In this document: in pieces, positions 1 to 9,960 of the stretch
How the letters are laid out: every line of letters begins with the position of its first letter
How positions within the stretch are numbered: the first letter of the stretch is position 1
From: Parahaliea mediterranea
GTDB lineage: Bacteria; Pseudomonadota; Gammaproteobacteria; Pseudomonadales; Halieaceae
DNA length: 64,000 nucleotides
Assembly (NCBI RefSeq): GCF_003402235.1
Contig: NZ_QEWO01000004.1
Coordinates: 496,001-560,000, forward strand
Reading direction: 5' to 3'
The notes under the pieces: generated by a model
Databases searched by the model: none
Seen by the model: the letters and a program-made list of their open reading frames with translations, nothing else
Told to the model about the DNA's origin: nothing
Program-made: the position numbers and the translations under genes

Positions 1-262
1 CCGCCTCCCGTCGCTGCGCCGTGGAGCGGTCAGCCGCAGCGGCATGCCAGCGCAGTTGCACCGGCCGGCGCCCACGGGTGTAGCGCGGGCCACCGGCCAG
101 CGCGCCGTTGTGCTGGGCCAGGCGACGCTGCAAATCGCGGGCAATGCCGGTGTACAGGCTGCCATCGGCGCACTCCAGTATGTACACCTGCCACTCGCCG
201 CCAGCGTCCGGCAAATCCGTGTGAACTTGTTCCCCTGCCGGCGTTCCAAAGGCACCGGACAT
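1..262 (-). CDS. GIY-YIG domain protein, C-terminus outside the window
   Basis: Translating the minus strand from the ATG at 262 gives a short protein reading VYILECADGSLYTGI about 30 residues in, followed by RRLAQHN and GGPRYT. This is the GIY-YIG nuclease core of the small UPF0213/YhbQ-type family (single-domain proteins of about 90-110 residues). The first 25 or so residues are a low-complexity lead. The reading frame stays open to the left edge, so the stop codon lies outside. The gene is divergent from trxA. Members of this family are probable DNA-processing nucleases of unclear role. The catalytic Glu of larger family members would lie near or beyond the edge and cannot be checked. Confidence 0.8.
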   Translation of the reverse strand, partial: MSGAFGTPAGEQVHTDLPDAGGEWQVYILECADGSLYTGIARDLQRRLAQHNGALAGGPRYTRGRRPVQLRWHAAAADRSTAQRREA

Positions 263-309
263 ATAGCCCCCTGCTCTATGCACATGACGAAATATTCCAG
301 GGGCCTCGG

Positions 310-337
310 TTGTGCCCCCTCGGGCCGGTGGTATGAT
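310..337 (+). promoter_or_regulatory. Putative sigma-70 promoter of trxA
   Basis: TTGTGC (310-315) and TATGAT (332-337) are separated by 16 bases and lie about 57 bases before the trxA ATG. The fit to the consensus is moderate and is judged by eye only. Confidence 0.4.
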
Positions 338-393
338 AGCAGCCCTTGTTTCAGGCGGTTCCCCGTGAACTGCAACCAAAATTGGAGAACACG

Positions 394-720
394 ATGAGTG
401 AACAAATCGTACACGTCAGCGACGCGTCCTTCGAAGACGAAGTACTGAAATCCGACCTGCCGGTGCTGGTGGACTTCTGGGCCGAGTGGTGTGGCCCCTG
501 CAAAATGATTGCGCCGGTGCTGGATGAAATCGCCGCTGAGTACGACGGCAAGCTGAAAGTCTGCAAGGTGGACGTGGATGCTAACCCGGATGTGCCGCAA
601 AAATTCGGCATTCGCGGTATCCCCACCCTGATCGTGTTCAAAAACGGCAACGCCGAGGCCACCAAGGTCGGCGCCCTGTCCAAATCCCAGCTGACGGATT
701 TCGTTCAGGAAGCCATCTGA
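394..720 (+). CDS. trxA: Thioredoxin 1
   Basis: A 108-residue protein with the canonical WCGPCK active site (Cys33 and Cys36) and the cis-Pro loop GIRGIPTL, full length for bacterial thioredoxin. It reduces cytoplasmic protein disulfides using electrons from thioredoxin reductase. The start chosen is the ATG at 394, preceded by TTGGAGAAC as ribosome-binding site; an upstream in-frame ATG at 346 would add a non-homologous tail. The trxA-rho-ubiD order matches Pseudomonas and its relatives. Confidence 0.97.
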   Translation: MSEQIVHVSDASFEDEVLKSDLPVLVDFWAEWCGPCKMIAPVLDEIAAEYDGKLKVCKVDVDANPDVPQKFGIRGIPTLIVFKNGNAEATKVGALSKSQLTDFVQEAI

Positions 721-727
721 CGCTGCC

Positions 728-754
728 GGCCGGGCCCGCCCCACGGGCCCGGCC
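728..754. terminator. GC-rich hairpin after trxA
   Basis: Perfect 11-base stem (728-738 with 744-754) and a 5-base loop starting 8 bases after the trxA stop codon. No T-tract follows, so it may be a weak terminator or an mRNA 3'-end stabiliser rather than a classical intrinsic terminator. Confidence 0.4.
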
Positions 755-836
755 AACCTGCCCAAACACTGTGGAGCGTGCGCCAAAACACGCCGCGGCC
801 CACACGCAAAAAGCTGTAGACGGGTCTACCGGGGCA

Positions 837-845
837 TGCTACATT
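837..845 (+). promoter_or_regulatory. Putative extended -10 element for rho
   Basis: TGCTACATT fits the TGnTAnnnT extended -10 pattern. It lies in the 282-base trxA-rho gap and would give a leader of roughly 150 bases. Long rho leaders are known to carry Rho-dependent autoregulation. No other element is evident in this gap. Confidence 0.35.
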
Positions 846-1002
846 GCCTCCCGTTGCACCCTTCCGTGCCAATAATAAATCCGCTACTCACGTAATTTTT
901 ACTGCTTGGAATCGCCTGGACCTCCATCCGGAGCTGTGCCAACCGGCACGTCGATTCGTAGCGCCTTACCTTTCCCGAATTCAAAAATCACTCCTATTCC
1001 CT

Positions 1003-2271
1003 ATGAATCTGACTGACCTCAAGACCAAATCCACCCAGGAACTGATCGATATTGCCAAAGAGATCGGACTGGAAAACATGGCCCGCTCGCGCAAGCAGGA
1101 CATTATCTTTGCCATCCTGAAGCGCCACGCCAAGAGCGGTGAGGACATCTACGGAGACGGAGTACTGGAAATCCTGCAGGACGGCTTCGGCTTCCTGCGC
1201 AGCGCAGACAGCTCCTACCTGGCCGGCCCCGACGACATCTACGTGTCCCCCAGCCAGATCCGCCGCTTCAACCTGCGCACCGGCGACACCATCTCCGGCA
1301 AGATCCGCCCCCCAAAAGACTCCGAGCGCTACTTCGCCCTGCTCAAAGTCGGCGAGATCAACTTCAACAAGCCCGAGAACGCCAAGCACAAAATCCTCTT
1401 CGAAAACCTCACTCCCCTGTTCCCCGACCAACGCCTGGCGCTGGAAAAGGGCAACGGCAGCTCGGAAGACCTTACCGGCCGGGTGATCGACCTGGTGGCA
1501 CCCATCGGCAAGGGCCAGCGCGGCCTGTTGGTGGCCCCGCCCAAGGCCGGCAAGACCATCATGATGCAGAACATCGCCCAGGCGATTATCAGCAACAACC
1601 CCGAGTGCTACATCATTGTGCTGCTGATCGACGAGCGCCCGGAGGAAGTGACCGAAATGCAGCGCTCCGTGGGTGCCCGTGGCGCCGAGGTGGTGGCCTC
1701 CACCTTCGACGAGCCGCCGGCGCGCCACGTTCAGGTGGCCGACATGGTGATCGAAAAGGCCAAGCGCCTGGTGGAGCACAAGCGCGACGTGGTGATCCTG
1801 CTGGACTCCATCACCCGCCTGGCCCGCGCCTTCAACACCGTGGTGCCCAGCTCCGGCAAGGTGCTGACCGGTGGTGTGGACGCCCACGCCCTGGAGCGCC
1901 CCAAGCGCTTCTTCGGCGCCGCCCGTAACATCGAGGAAGGCGGCAGCCTGTCCATCATCGCCACCGCCCTGATCGACACCGGCTCCAAAATGGACGAAGT
2001 GATCTACGAGGAGTTCAAGGGCACCGGCAACATGGAATTGCACCTGGATCGCAAAATCGCCGAGAAGCGCGTGTACCCGGCCATCAACATTCGCCGCTCC
2101 GGCACCCGCCGCGAAGAACTGCTCACCGGCGAGGAAGAACTGCAGCGCATGTGGATTCTGCGCAAGCTGCTGCACGGCATGGAAGACCTGCCGGCGGTGG
2201 AGTTCCTGCTGGACAAACTGCGCGACACCAAGACCAACGACGAATTCTTCCTGTCGATGAAGCGCAAGTAA
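1003..2271 (+). CDS. rho: Transcription termination factor Rho
   Basis: A 422-residue hexameric RNA helicase. The N-terminal SAP-like helix bundle (residues 1-45) begins [10 protein letters not shown]. The cold-shock-type primary RNA site carries GFGFLR (61-66). The Walker A motif is APPKAGKT (178-185), with a Walker B-like VILLDSITR further on. Length and sequence match gammaproteobacterial Rho (about 419 residues), without the N-terminal insertions seen in some phyla. The ATG at 1003 was chosen because upstream in-frame residues resemble no Rho. The long antisense frame over this gene is a high-GC shadow. Confidence 0.97.
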   Translation: MNLTDLKTKSTQELIDIAKEIGLENMARSRKQDIIFAILKRHAKSGEDIYGDGVLEILQDGFGFLRSADSSYLAGPDDIYVSPSQIRRFNLRTGDTISGKIRPPKDSERYFALLKVGEINFNKPENAKHKILFENLTPLFPDQRLALEKGNGSSEDLTGRVIDLVAPIGKGQRGLLVAPPKAGKTIMMQNIAQAIISNNPECYIIVLLIDERPEEVTEMQRSVGARGAEVVASTFDEPPARHVQVADMVIEKAKRLVEHKRDVVILLDSITRLARAFNTVVPSSGKVLTGGVDAHALERPKRFFGAARNIEEGGSLSIIATALIDTGSKMDEVIYEEFKGTGNMELHLDRKIAEKRVYPAINIRRSGTRREELLTGEEELQRMWILRKLLHGMEDLPAVEFLLDKLRDTKTNDEFFLSMKRK

Positions 2272-2281
2272 GCACACACCG

Positions 2282-2299
2282 TGCCCGCGCAAGCGGGCA
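2282..2299. repeat. REP-like GC hairpin between rho and ubiD
   Basis: TGCCCGC and GCGGGCA flank the four-base loop GCAA. The motif resembles the ATGCCCGC-type palindromes scattered between genes in many proteobacteria. Only this copy was noticed in the window. There is no T-tract, so it is not a clear intrinsic terminator. Confidence 0.45.
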
Positions 2300-2364
2300 T
2301 CCATTGCACCCCTTCCCGCCAGGGGTTACTGTCCCCTGCTCTGATCGAGAAAGGCCGGACGACA

Positions 2365-3864
2365 GTGAACTACTCCGATCTCCGCAGCTTTATCGCCATG
2401 CTGGAACAGCGTGGCGAGCTGAAGCGCATTCGCACCGAAGTTGACCCTCACCTGGAGATGACCGAAATCGCCGACCGCACCCTGCGCGCCGGCGGCCCCG
2501 CCCTGCTGTTTGAAAACCCCAAGGGTTACAGTACACCTGTACTGGCCAACCTGTTTGGCACCGAACAGCGGGTGGCCCTGGGCATGGGGGCAGAGAGCGT
2601 GGATGCCCTGCGCGAGATTGGCGAGATTCTCGCCTACCTGCGCCAGCCCGACCCGCCCAAGGGCATGCGCGACGCCTGGGACAAGGCCCCGCTGCTCAAG
2701 CAGGTGCTGAACATGGGGCCCAAACTGGTGCGCAACCCGGCCTGCCAGTACCACGTGAAGGAAGGCGACGCCGTCGACCTGTACCAGCTGCCCATCCAGA
2801 CCTGCTGGCCGGATGACGCCGCACCACTGGTAACCTGGCCGCTGGTGATCACCCGCGGGCCGCAAAAGGAGCGCCAGAACCTGGGCATTTACCGCATGCA
2901 GTTGATCGGCAAGAACAAGCTGATCATGCGCTGGCTGTCGCACCGCGGCGGCGCGCTGGATTACCGCGACTGGCAACTCAAGCACCCGGGGAAACGCTAC
3001 CCGGTGGCGGTGGCCCTTGGCGCAGACCCGGCCACCACCCTGGGCGCGGTAACGCCGGTGCCGGATTCGCTGTCGGAATACGCCTTTGCCGGCCTGCTGC
3101 GCGGCGGCAAGACGGAAGTGGCCGAGTGCTACACCCCCCTGTGCCGGGAGCACGGCCTGCAGGTGCCGGCAACGGCCGAGTACATTCTGGAGGGCTACCT
3201 GGAGCCGGGGGAACTCGCCGACGAAGGCCCCTTTGGCGACCACACCGGCTATTACAACGAGGTGGAGCGCTTTCCGGTGTTTACCGTGGAGGCCATCACC
3301 CACCGCGAGAGCCCCATTTACCACAGCACCTACACCGGCCGCCCGCCGGATGAACCGGCAGTGCTGGGGCTGGCGCTGAACGAGGTTTTTGTGCCCATCC
3401 TGCGCAAGCAGTTCCCGGAGATTACCGACTTTTACCTGCCCGCCGAGGGCTGCTCCTACCGCATGGCCATTGTCACCATGCGCAAGGAGTACCCGGGGCA
3501 CGCCAAGCGGGTGATGCTGGGGGTGTGGTCCTTCCTGCGCCAGTTCATGTACACCAAGTTCGTGATTGTCACCGACGACGACGTGAACGCACGCGACTGG
3601 AAGGACGTGATCTGGGCCATGACCACCCGCATGGACCCGCGCCGGGACTGCACCTTCATCGACGACTCGCCCATCGACTACCTGGACTTCGCCTCGCCGG
3701 TGTCGGGCCTGGGCTCCAAGATCGGCATGGACGCCACCAACAAGTGGCCGGGGGAAACCACCCGCGAATGGGGCCGCCCCATTGTGATGGACGACGCCGT
3801 CAAGGCACGGGTGGACACCATCTGGGATGAACTGGGCATTGCTGCCCCGTCGTCAAATCCGTAG
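2365..3864 (+). CDS. ubiD: 3-octaprenyl-4-hydroxybenzoate decarboxylase UbiD
   Basis: A 499-residue prenylated-FMN decarboxylase of ubiquinone biosynthesis. From GTG 2365 the protein begins (V)[19 protein letters not shown] and stays close to E. coli UbiD along its whole length, including [27 protein letters not shown] and [14 protein letters not shown]. The GTG is preceded by GAGAAAGG; the ATG at 2281 would add 28 non-homologous residues. UbiD needs prenyl-FMN from UbiX, which is not in the window. The 3' end overlaps the convergent CoA-transferase gene by 12 bases. Confidence 0.96.
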   Translation: MNYSDLRSFIAMLEQRGELKRIRTEVDPHLEMTEIADRTLRAGGPALLFENPKGYSTPVLANLFGTEQRVALGMGAESVDALREIGEILAYLRQPDPPKGMRDAWDKAPLLKQVLNMGPKLVRNPACQYHVKEGDAVDLYQLPIQTCWPDDAAPLVTWPLVITRGPQKERQNLGIYRMQLIGKNKLIMRWLSHRGGALDYRDWQLKHPGKRYPVAVALGADPATTLGAVTPVPDSLSEYAFAGLLRGGKTEVAECYTPLCREHGLQVPATAEYILEGYLEPGELADEGPFGDHTGYYNEVERFPVFTVEAITHRESPIYHSTYTGRPPDEPAVLGLALNEVFVPILRKQFPEITDFYLPAEGCSYRMAIVTMRKEYPGHAKRVMLGVWSFLRQFMYTKFVIVTDDDVNARDWKDVIWAMTTRMDPRRDCTFIDDSPIDYLDFASPVSGLGSKIGMDATNKWPGETTREWGRPIVMDDAVKARVDTIWDELGIAAPSSNP

Positions 3865-5136
3865 CGCAAGCGCCTCCCGCGCCTGGCGGGCAAGGTCTTC
3901 GCGAAAGTCCGGGTGGGCGATGGCCAGCAGGGCCGAGGCCCGCTCCTGCAGCGAGCGCCCGCGCATCTGTGCCATGCCATACTCCGTCACCACGTAGTCC
4001 ACCTGGGCGCGGGTGGTGACCACCCCGGCGCCGGTAGCCAGGCTCGGCACCAGTCGCGAAATGCTGCCGCCGCGGGCGGTACTGGGCAGGGCGATGATCG
4101 ACTTGCCGCCTTCGGAATGGGCGGCGCCAAGCACAAAGTCCACCTGGCCTCCCACCCCGGAGTAAATCCGGTGGCCGATGGAATCGGCGCACACCTGACC
4201 GGTCAGGTCGATCTGGATCGCGCTGTTGATGGAGGTGACCCGCTTGTTGCGGGCGATGGTGACCGGGCTGTTCACAAACTCCACATCCAGAAAGGCGACC
4301 TCGGGGTTGTCGTCCACAAAGTCATAGAGGGCAGGGCTGCCCATGGCGAAGGTGGTGACCACCCGCCCCCGCCCGATTTTCTTGCGGCTGTTGGTAATCA
4401 CCCCCCGCTGCAACAGCCCCAGCACACCGTCGGAGAACATTTCCGTGTGCACGCCCAGGTCGCGGTGGCTGCCAAGGCAGGCCAGGGCGGCATCCGGGAT
4501 GCTGCCAATCCCCATCTGCAGGCAGGCGCCGTCTTCCACCAGGGTCGCCACCCGGGCGCCGATCTCCCGGTCGATCTCACCTGGCTCGTGCACCTCGTGG
4601 TAGATCAGGGGCGAGGCCTCGCGATAGGCAACGTCAATGGCGTCGATGTGAACAAAGCTGTCGCCGAGGGTGCGCGGCACGTTGGGGTTCACATGGGCGA
4701 TGATGCGATCGGCCACCTCGCAGGCCGCCGCGGTGACCTCCACCGACACGCCCAGGGAGCAGTTGCCGTGCCGGTCGGGTTCCGACACCTGGATCAGGGC
4801 GACATTCACCGGCTGTTCACCGCGGCGCATCAGGCGCGGAATTTCCGACAGGAAGATTGGCACGTAATCCGCCAGCCCCTGGTTGATGAGGTCGCGGGTT
4901 TCACGACCAGCAAAAAAGCAGCGGCAGCGCAGGTGGCCATCCAGCGCCGGGTCGGCCAGGGCGGTGGCGTGTTCGAGGTGCAGTTGCAGCAGGGTGAGGT
5001 TGTCGCACTGGCGGGCGTGCTGGGCCAGGGCGTCCAGCAGCACCAGCGGCGTGGCGGCCATGGAGTGGCTCCAGATGACATCCCCGGAGCGGATACCGCT
5101 GACGGCTTCAGCGGCCGATTCTACCCAACGCGTCAT
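3853..5136 (-). CDS. Acetyl-CoA hydrolase/CoA-transferase family protein (Cat2/4-hydroxybutyrate CoA-transferase type)
   Basis: A 427-residue protein covering the full two-domain CoA-transferase fold. Visible family features are the [10 protein letters not shown] loop, [10 protein letters not shown] with the likely catalytic Glu, and the C-terminal block [18 protein letters not shown] followed by [14 protein letters not shown]. Known relatives hydrolyse acetyl-CoA or move CoA between acetate and butyrate, 4-hydroxybutyrate or succinate; substrate cannot be read from the sequence. It stands alone on the minus strand, convergent with ubiD and upstream of no obvious partner. Confidence 0.88.
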   Translation of the reverse strand: MTRWVESAAEAVSGIRSGDVIWSHSMAATPLVLLDALAQHARQCDNLTLLQLHLEHATALADPALDGHLRCRCFFAGRETRDLINQGLADYVPIFLSEIPRLMRRGEQPVNVALIQVSEPDRHGNCSLGVSVEVTAAACEVADRIIAHVNPNVPRTLGDSFVHIDAIDVAYREASPLIYHEVHEPGEIDREIGARVATLVEDGACLQMGIGSIPDAALACLGSHRDLGVHTEMFSDGVLGLLQRGVITNSRKKIGRGRVVTTFAMGSPALYDFVDDNPEVAFLDVEFVNSPVTIARNKRVTSINSAIQIDLTGQVCADSIGHRIYSGVGGQVDFVLGAAHSEGGKSIIALPSTARGGSISRLVPSLATGAGVVTTRAQVDYVVTEYGMAQMRGRSLQERASALLAIAHPDFREDLARQAREALALRI

Positions 5137-5208
5137 GCGCTTCCCCCGGCGCTATGGCCTGCTGACTGCCCACGGCCGCGCCGCGGGCCGGTGCTTGACC
5201 AAGGCGTT

Positions 5209-5258
5209 CCTATCTAAGGCACCTATCTCAAAGCCTATCTCAAAAGCCCAACTAAGGC
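5209..5258. repeat. Degenerate tandem repeat, period about 13 bases
   Basis: Three to four imperfect copies of a CTATCTCAAAGC-like unit lie in the 155-base gap between the start of the CoA-transferase gene and the end of hemY. No coding potential is evident. Confidence 0.55.
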
Positions 5259-5291
5259 GCCTGCCTGAAGAGACTAGCTCAGGAGACGGCC

Positions 5292-6539
5292 TCAGGAACC
5301 TGCCGTCAGGCGCTTGGGCGCGGCGCGCTCCGGCATCGGCAGCTCCGGCAGTTTGACATCCCGCAGCAGGCCCTCTTCAAAGTAACGGGCGCTGACAGTG
5401 GGCTCGCCCAGCGCACCCAGCAGCCGCCCCAATTCGGCGCACACCTCGGGGGTGTGGCGCAGCTGGTAGCTGGCCTCCAGGTAATCACGCGCCTTGCCCC
5501 ACAGTTCGTTGCGCGCCGACAGGCGGCCAAGGCACAGCAGGAGCTGGGCGTCTTCGCGGTGCTCCGCCAGCCAACCCTCGGCCTGGGCCAGCTGCCGGGA
5601 GGGATTGTCGCTGTGCACGAAAGCGTACAGGCGGGCCAGTTCGCTGTCCCAATCCTGCTTGAGGGCCCGCAGGCAGACCTTCTCCGCGGCGGCGTGGGCA
5701 TCCTGGGTAATCAGCAGGGCCACGTAGGCCCGCAGCAGATCGCGGTCGCGCTTCCACGGGGCCGGCAGGCTCTGCCAACGCTCGTGCAGGGCATCGGCGG
5801 CGCCATCGGCCCGGGCGGCGCTGTATTGCAGGCGGCGCAGGTGCACCGTGCGCTCCAGGCTTTCCAACTCGTCGCTGGGCATCACCTTGTGCCGGGCCAG
5901 GTCCGGCAGCAGGGCGGCCAGGCTGTCCCAGTCGTCCAGGCCGCGGTAGGCCTGGCACAGCAGCTTGAGCACATGGGGGTGTTTGGCTGCGTTGCGCCGC
6001 GCGCGCACCAGGGTGGCGGCGGCCTGCTCGTACTGGCCGGCATCCAGCTTCATCTCCGCCTGGGTCAGCTCCACGGCGATGCCGGCCTCGGCGTCGGAAC
6101 GCTCGGCGGCACCGAGGTATTCGCGCACTTTTTCACTGTCTCCCAGCCGGTAGCTGGCGCGGGCCGCCACCAGGTAATTGATCAGCGGGGCGTCGTTGTG
6201 GCTGGCGCCGCGCAGCAGCTGGCGGCGGGCCTTCTGCCAGTTGCCCTCGATAAAGGCGATCAGGCCGCGGTTGGTCAGGCGGGCCGCCTGGCGCGATTTG
6301 CGCGCGCCCATCCAGTGGGCCACCGAATGCTGGCCGCTGATGAGCTTGCGCAGCAGGCGCAGCGCAAAATAGAGCACCAGCACCACTACCAGCAGCAATA
6401 CCAAACCCACCCAGAGGCTGGTTTCCAGCGTGTAGTTGCCGTAGGCCAGCAGCACATAACCCGGGTCGGTCTCGATCACTGCCACCACACCCACCCCCAG
6501 CAGGAGGGCGAGTAATATCAACACGAAGGCGCGGCGCAT
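5292..6539 (-). CDS. hemY: HemY, TPR membrane protein of the hem operon
   Basis: A 415-residue protein with two N-terminal membrane segments (about residues 3-22 and 41-63), followed by a basic stretch and an all-helical region rich in tetratricopeptide-like repeats. This is the gammaproteobacterial HemY of hemCDXY operons, not the Bacillus protoporphyrinogen oxidase of the same name. Its biochemical role is unsettled; a late haem-pathway or envelope-linked function is usually assumed. It is the last gene of the operon, starting only a few bases after the hemX stop. Confidence 0.9.
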   Translation of the reverse strand: MRRAFVLILLALLLGVGVVAVIETDPGYVLLAYGNYTLETSLWVGLVLLLVVVLVLYFALRLLRKLISGQHSVAHWMGARKSRQAARLTNRGLIAFIEGNWQKARRQLLRGASHNDAPLINYLVAARASYRLGDSEKVREYLGAAERSDAEAGIAVELTQAEMKLDAGQYEQAAATLVRARRNAAKHPHVLKLLCQAYRGLDDWDSLAALLPDLARHKVMPSDELESLERTVHLRRLQYSAARADGAADALHERWQSLPAPWKRDRDLLRAYVALLITQDAHAAAEKVCLRALKQDWDSELARLYAFVHSDNPSRQLAQAEGWLAEHREDAQLLLCLGRLSARNELWGKARDYLEASYQLRHTPEVCAELGRLLGALGEPTVSARYFEEGLLRDVKLPELPMPERAAPKRLTAGS

Positions 6540-6542
6540 AGC

Positions 6543-7772
6543 CTATTGCCCCGCCACGGCGGCGCTGTCGGCGTCTGCCTTGCGCTGTTCAATGGCCTGC
6601 TCCAGCGCGCGCAGCGAGGCGCCGATGTCGGGCAGGTCCACAGTCACGGTTTCGTCGGCCAGTTGCTGCAGCTCGGCATTCAGGGCGCGGGAGGCCTCAG
6701 CGTCGGATTCGGCAAACTGCTCCACCCAGTGGCGGGCCCGCAACAGGCTCTCCCGGTACAGGCGCGCGTTGCCGGACAGCAGGGCCACCTGGGCCTGCTC
6801 GATTAGCATGCGCAGGTTCTGCCGCACCAGGCCCTCCCACTGCGGGTCCATCAGGGCCTGCATGGGCACATCGCGGCGGCGAATGATGATGTAGTCAGAC
6901 AGCTTCTGCAGCGCAGCCTGATAACCCTGGCGCAGGCGCTCGCGCCAACTGTCGGCGGGCGCCTCCTGCAGGCGCTGCTCCGCCTCTGGCAGCTCGAAGA
7001 TGGCAAGGCCCGCAGCCTGCTCGGCCAGTGCGGACAGGCGCAGGTACAAACCCTCGGTATCCAGCACCGGCACCGCGCGCAGGACGGCCAGTTCCGAAGC
7101 AATGGCGGCCCTGGTCGCGTGCAGGCGGGTATCGTCCAGCTGGCGCAGGATGCTGTCGGCGCTGCGCAGCAGGGCGCGGGCCGATTCGGTGTCGCCGGTC
7201 ATGATCAGGCGCTGGTTGGCCAGGCGCAGCAGGTATTCCGCTTCCGCCAGCAGCCAGCCCTCACGGTCGGTGGCGTTGTAGCGGGCCAGTTCCTCGCCCT
7301 GGCTTTCCACCCGGTCGGTAATGGCCGCCAGTTGCTGCGACAGGTCGCGCAGGCTGTCGGCCTGCCGTGCCAGTTGGGGCTCTAGCGTGGCCAGCTGGCC
7401 GCGCAGCTCGCCCTGCAGCTGGCCCTTGAGGTTGTCGTTAAACTGGCGGATCTGGGCCTGCTGTTCGCCGGCGTCCATGACCTCCCGCTCGGTGACGGAT
7501 TCCAGCAGCGCCAGGCGATCCACCAGGGCCGATTCGCGGCGCTGGGCCTCCAGCACCACCCAGGCGCAGGCGCCGGCCAGCGCCAGTACCAGCAGCAATA
7601 CAAAGGTGGCCAGCAGCGGAAAGCCCCTGTTCGGGGCGCTCTGCAGGGCCTGCTCGAACTGGTCGCTTGCGGCGGATTCCGGTGTCGGCGCCGGTGCTTG
7701 CTCTTTTATTGGCGCCTGCGCTGGCTCGGGTGGAGATTCCGGCGCTGTTTTATCGTTGTCCTTGTCGCTCAC
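6543..7772 (-). CDS. hemX: HemX, membrane-anchored uroporphyrinogen-III C-methyltransferase-like protein
   Basis: A 409-residue protein with an acidic Pro/Ala-rich cytoplasmic N-terminus, one membrane segment at about residues 50-72, then a long coiled-coil/helical periplasmic domain ending in a Lys/Asp/Ala tail. This is the architecture of proteobacterial HemX. Despite the family name it has no visible SAM methyltransferase core. Translation appears to start at GTG 7772, directly after the hemD stop, so the genes are cotranscribed and probably coupled. Confidence 0.9.
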   Translation of the reverse strand: MSDKDNDKTAPESPPEPAQAPIKEQAPAPTPESAASDQFEQALQSAPNRGFPLLATFVLLLVLALAGACAWVVLEAQRRESALVDRLALLESVTEREVMDAGEQQAQIRQFNDNLKGQLQGELRGQLATLEPQLARQADSLRDLSQQLAAITDRVESQGEELARYNATDREGWLLAEAEYLLRLANQRLIMTGDTESARALLRSADSILRQLDDTRLHATRAAIASELAVLRAVPVLDTEGLYLRLSALAEQAAGLAIFELPEAEQRLQEAPADSWRERLRQGYQAALQKLSDYIIIRRRDVPMQALMDPQWEGLVRQNLRMLIEQAQVALLSGNARLYRESLLRARHWVEQFAESDAEASRALNAELQQLADETVTVDLPDIGASLRALEQAIEQRKADADSAAVAGQ

Positions 7773-8561
7773 TCACATTTCTCCAGTCTCTTGCCGCCAC
7801 ACATCCAGGGCTTCGAGCATGGCAGGGTCGGAGGCGTTGGCTGCCACCCGTACTTGCTCCAGCCCCGCGGCACGGGCCTGTTGCGCCACCCGTTGGGAGG
7901 GCACGATGAAAGTAGTCTGCCACAACTTGGCGGATTCTTCCGCACTCAGCAGGCCAAGCAGATTGGCCAGGCCCTCGCCGCTGCTGATCAGCAGCACATC
8001 CGGCCGCCATTGTGCCAGGCGCCCGGCCATGGCCCCCGCGGGCAGGGTGATGGGCAATCGCCGGTAACAGGCCAGCTGGTCGACCCTGGCGCCGCGGCGC
8101 TGCAATTCATCACGCAACAGCTCGCGCCCGCCCTCGCCCTTGACGATCAGGGCGCGCTGACCGCCAAGCTCGCGCAGCGCGGCCAGGCGCAGCAGGCCCT
8201 CGCTGTTCATCTCGTCCCCGGGCAGTTGCGCGTGGATGCCAAAGCCCGCCAGGGCCCGCGCCGTGCCCGCGCCCACGGCGTACCAGTTCACCCCCACCGG
8301 CCACTGGGGCCAGTAGTCCTCCAGCCAGGGCAGGGCAAAGCGCACGGCATTGCCGCTGATGAAAATCACATGCTGGTACAGGTCGAGATCAAGCACGCAC
8401 TGGCGCGCCGCGGGCGCCAGTTCGGGCAGGCCCTGCAAGTCGATGAGTGGCTGGTGATACACGCGCAGGCCGCGCTGGCGCAGCGCGTTGCACAGGGCCT
8501 GCGCCTGCCCTTCGGGGCGGGTGACCAGCACCGCCCGGGCAGCCATACCGCTAGCGGCCAT
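7773..8561 (-). CDS. hemD: Uroporphyrinogen-III synthase
   Basis: A 262-residue enzyme that cyclises hydroxymethylbilane into uroporphyrinogen III. Recognisable parts are the N-terminal [14 protein letters not shown], the mid-protein [13 protein letters not shown] and the C-terminal block [15 protein letters not shown]; the family is poorly conserved, and position after hemC supports the call. ATG 8561 has GGAGG just upstream and overlaps the hemC 3' end by 11 bases. A second ATG at 8546 is an alternative start. Confidence 0.92.
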   Translation of the reverse strand: MAASGMAARAVLVTRPEGQAQALCNALRQRGLRVYHQPLIDLQGLPELAPAARQCVLDLDLYQHVIFISGNAVRFALPWLEDYWPQWPVGVNWYAVGAGTARALAGFGIHAQLPGDEMNSEGLLRLAALRELGGQRALIVKGEGGRELLRDELQRRGARVDQLACYRRLPITLPAGAMAGRLAQWRPDVLLISSGEGLANLLGLLSAEESAKLWQTTFIVPSQRVAQQARAAGLEQVRVAANASDPAMLEALDVWRQETGEM

Positions 8562-9477
8562 AGACCTCCGCCAGAATGTCCCCGGCGCCCTGGCTCAGCA
8601 GATCTTCCGCCACGGCAATGCCAAGCGCCTCGGCCTGGGCGGCGGGCGCCCGCGCTTCTGCGCGCAGCAACAGGGAGCCATCCGGGCGCCCCACCCGCCC
8701 GCGCAGCCACAGGGTATCGCCCTCCAGTTCGGCATAGCAGGCAATGGGCACCTGGCAGCCCCCTTCCAGGCGGCGGTTGAGCGCCCGCTCGGCGCTGACG
8801 CACAGGGCAGTCGGTTCGTGATGCAGCGGCCGCAGCAGGGCCAGGGTGTCGCTGTCGGCGCTGCGCAGCTCAATACCCACTGCGCCCTGGCCGCCCGCGG
8901 GCAGTGACAGGCCGTGTGGTATGCGCTGGCGAATGCGCTCGCCCAGTTCCAGCCGCAGCAGGCCGGCGGTGGCCAGAATGATCGCGTCGTACTCGCCCGC
9001 ATCCAGCTTGCGCAGGCGGGTTTGCACGTTGCCGCGCAGGAACTTCACCTGCAAATCCGGCCGCTGCTGACGCAGCTGGCACTCCCGGCGCAGGCTGGAG
9101 GTGCCCACCACAGCGCCTGCCGGCAGGCTGTCCAGCGTGTCGAAATGATTGCTGACAAAGGCGTCGGAAGGGTCTTCCCGCTCGCAGATCACACCCAGCA
9201 TCAGGCCTTCGGGAAAGGTCATCGGCACATCCTTCATGGAGTGCACGGCAATGTCGGCGGAGCCATCCAGCAGGGCCGTTTCCAGTTCCTTGACGAACAG
9301 ACCCTTGCCGCCCACCTTCGACAGCGGCACATCCAGCAACTGATCGCCGCGCGACGTCATGCCCAGCAGCTCCACCGCCAACCCCGGGTGCGCGCACTGC
9401 AGGGCATCGCGCACGTACTCCGCCTGCCACAGGGCCAGCAGGGATTCTCGGGTGGCAATGGTCAGGCGGCGTTGCAT
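8551..9477 (-). CDS. hemC: Porphobilinogen deaminase (hydroxymethylbilane synthase)
   Basis: A 308-residue enzyme that polymerises four porphobilinogens. Visible motifs are [15 protein letters not shown] at the N-terminus, [18 protein letters not shown], the LRGNVQTRL loop, and the cofactor-binding Cys241 in [10 protein letters not shown], which carries the dipyrromethane. ATG 9477 was chosen because it begins exactly at the conserved N-terminus; the longer frame to 9600 adds a non-homologous lead. In Pseudomonas hemC directly follows algR; here a toxin-antitoxin pair separates them. Confidence 0.96.
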   Translation of the reverse strand: MQRRLTIATRESLLALWQAEYVRDALQCAHPGLAVELLGMTSRGDQLLDVPLSKVGGKGLFVKELETALLDGSADIAVHSMKDVPMTFPEGLMLGVICEREDPSDAFVSNHFDTLDSLPAGAVVGTSSLRRECQLRQQRPDLQVKFLRGNVQTRLRKLDAGEYDAIILATAGLLRLELGERIRQRIPHGLSLPAGGQGAVGIELRSADSDTLALLRPLHHEPTALCVSAERALNRRLEGGCQVPIACYAELEGDTLWLRGRVGRPDGSLLLRAEARAPAAQAEALGIAVAEDLLSQGAGDILAEVYGR

Positions 9478-9659
9478 GTCAGGTGTTCCCGTTACAAAGC
9501 CCGCATGATAACAGTCGCCCAGGCCTTCAGCGAATGGGCGGGGGAGCGGCGCCATACTGCTACAGACAACGTTCGCAACGTGTTCTTCGCAGGGTTGCAA
9601 TCACCGCTGCGATTATCCAGGCCAGCGGCGTTCGCCGTAAACTGCACTATCTCACCTGT

Positions 9660-9959
9660 TTACGACTTTCGGGACACCCAGTAGTCAGGGCGGCGATGAA
9701 GATGAGCAATCGCCACAATTACAATTTCAGCTTGCTGCGGATCGTAATGATAGATAATTCCGTGCGGGAATTTGGCAATCAGACAGCGTCGTGTTCCCGG
9801 GCTGAAGAGTTGGTATGCAACCGGGAATTGGCGAATACGTGAAATAGCACGGAGCATCTCACTGCGAAACCTGTCTCCAAGACCGGTCTGCTCCAATTCG
9901 TAGTGGGTCACCGCCTCGTCAAACTCGACTTGCGCGAGCTTGAGAAGTTTTACTTCCAC
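9660..9959 (-). CDS. RelE/ParE-family toxin
   Basis: A 99-residue protein from a GTG at 9959, one base after the antitoxin stop. The N-terminal VKLLKLAQVEFDEAVTHYE and the central AISRIRQFPVAYQ followed by RCLIAKFPHGIIYHYD and the terminal HLHRRPDYW are typical of plasmid-stabilisation RelE/ParE toxins. Such toxins inhibit gyrase or cut mRNA; which applies here is not visible. It forms a two-gene unit with the upstream antitoxin and sits between algR and hemC, where Pseudomonas has nothing. A related pair lies at 56139-56692. Confidence 0.85.
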   Translation of the reverse strand: MEVKLLKLAQVEFDEAVTHYELEQTGLGDRFRSEMLRAISRIRQFPVAYQLFSPGTRRCLIAKFPHGIIYHYDPQQAEIVIVAIAHLHRRPDYWVSRKS

Positions 9960-9960
9960 T

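Noticed and set aside
994-2304. 436-residue antisense frame over rho
   Set aside because: It is the GC-rich mirror of rho codons, with His/Gly/Val-rich low-complexity content and no family resemblance.
3913-5217. 434-residue plus-strand frame over the CoA-transferase gene
   Set aside because: The minus-strand product matches a known enzyme family along its full length; the plus-strand product does not resemble a protein.
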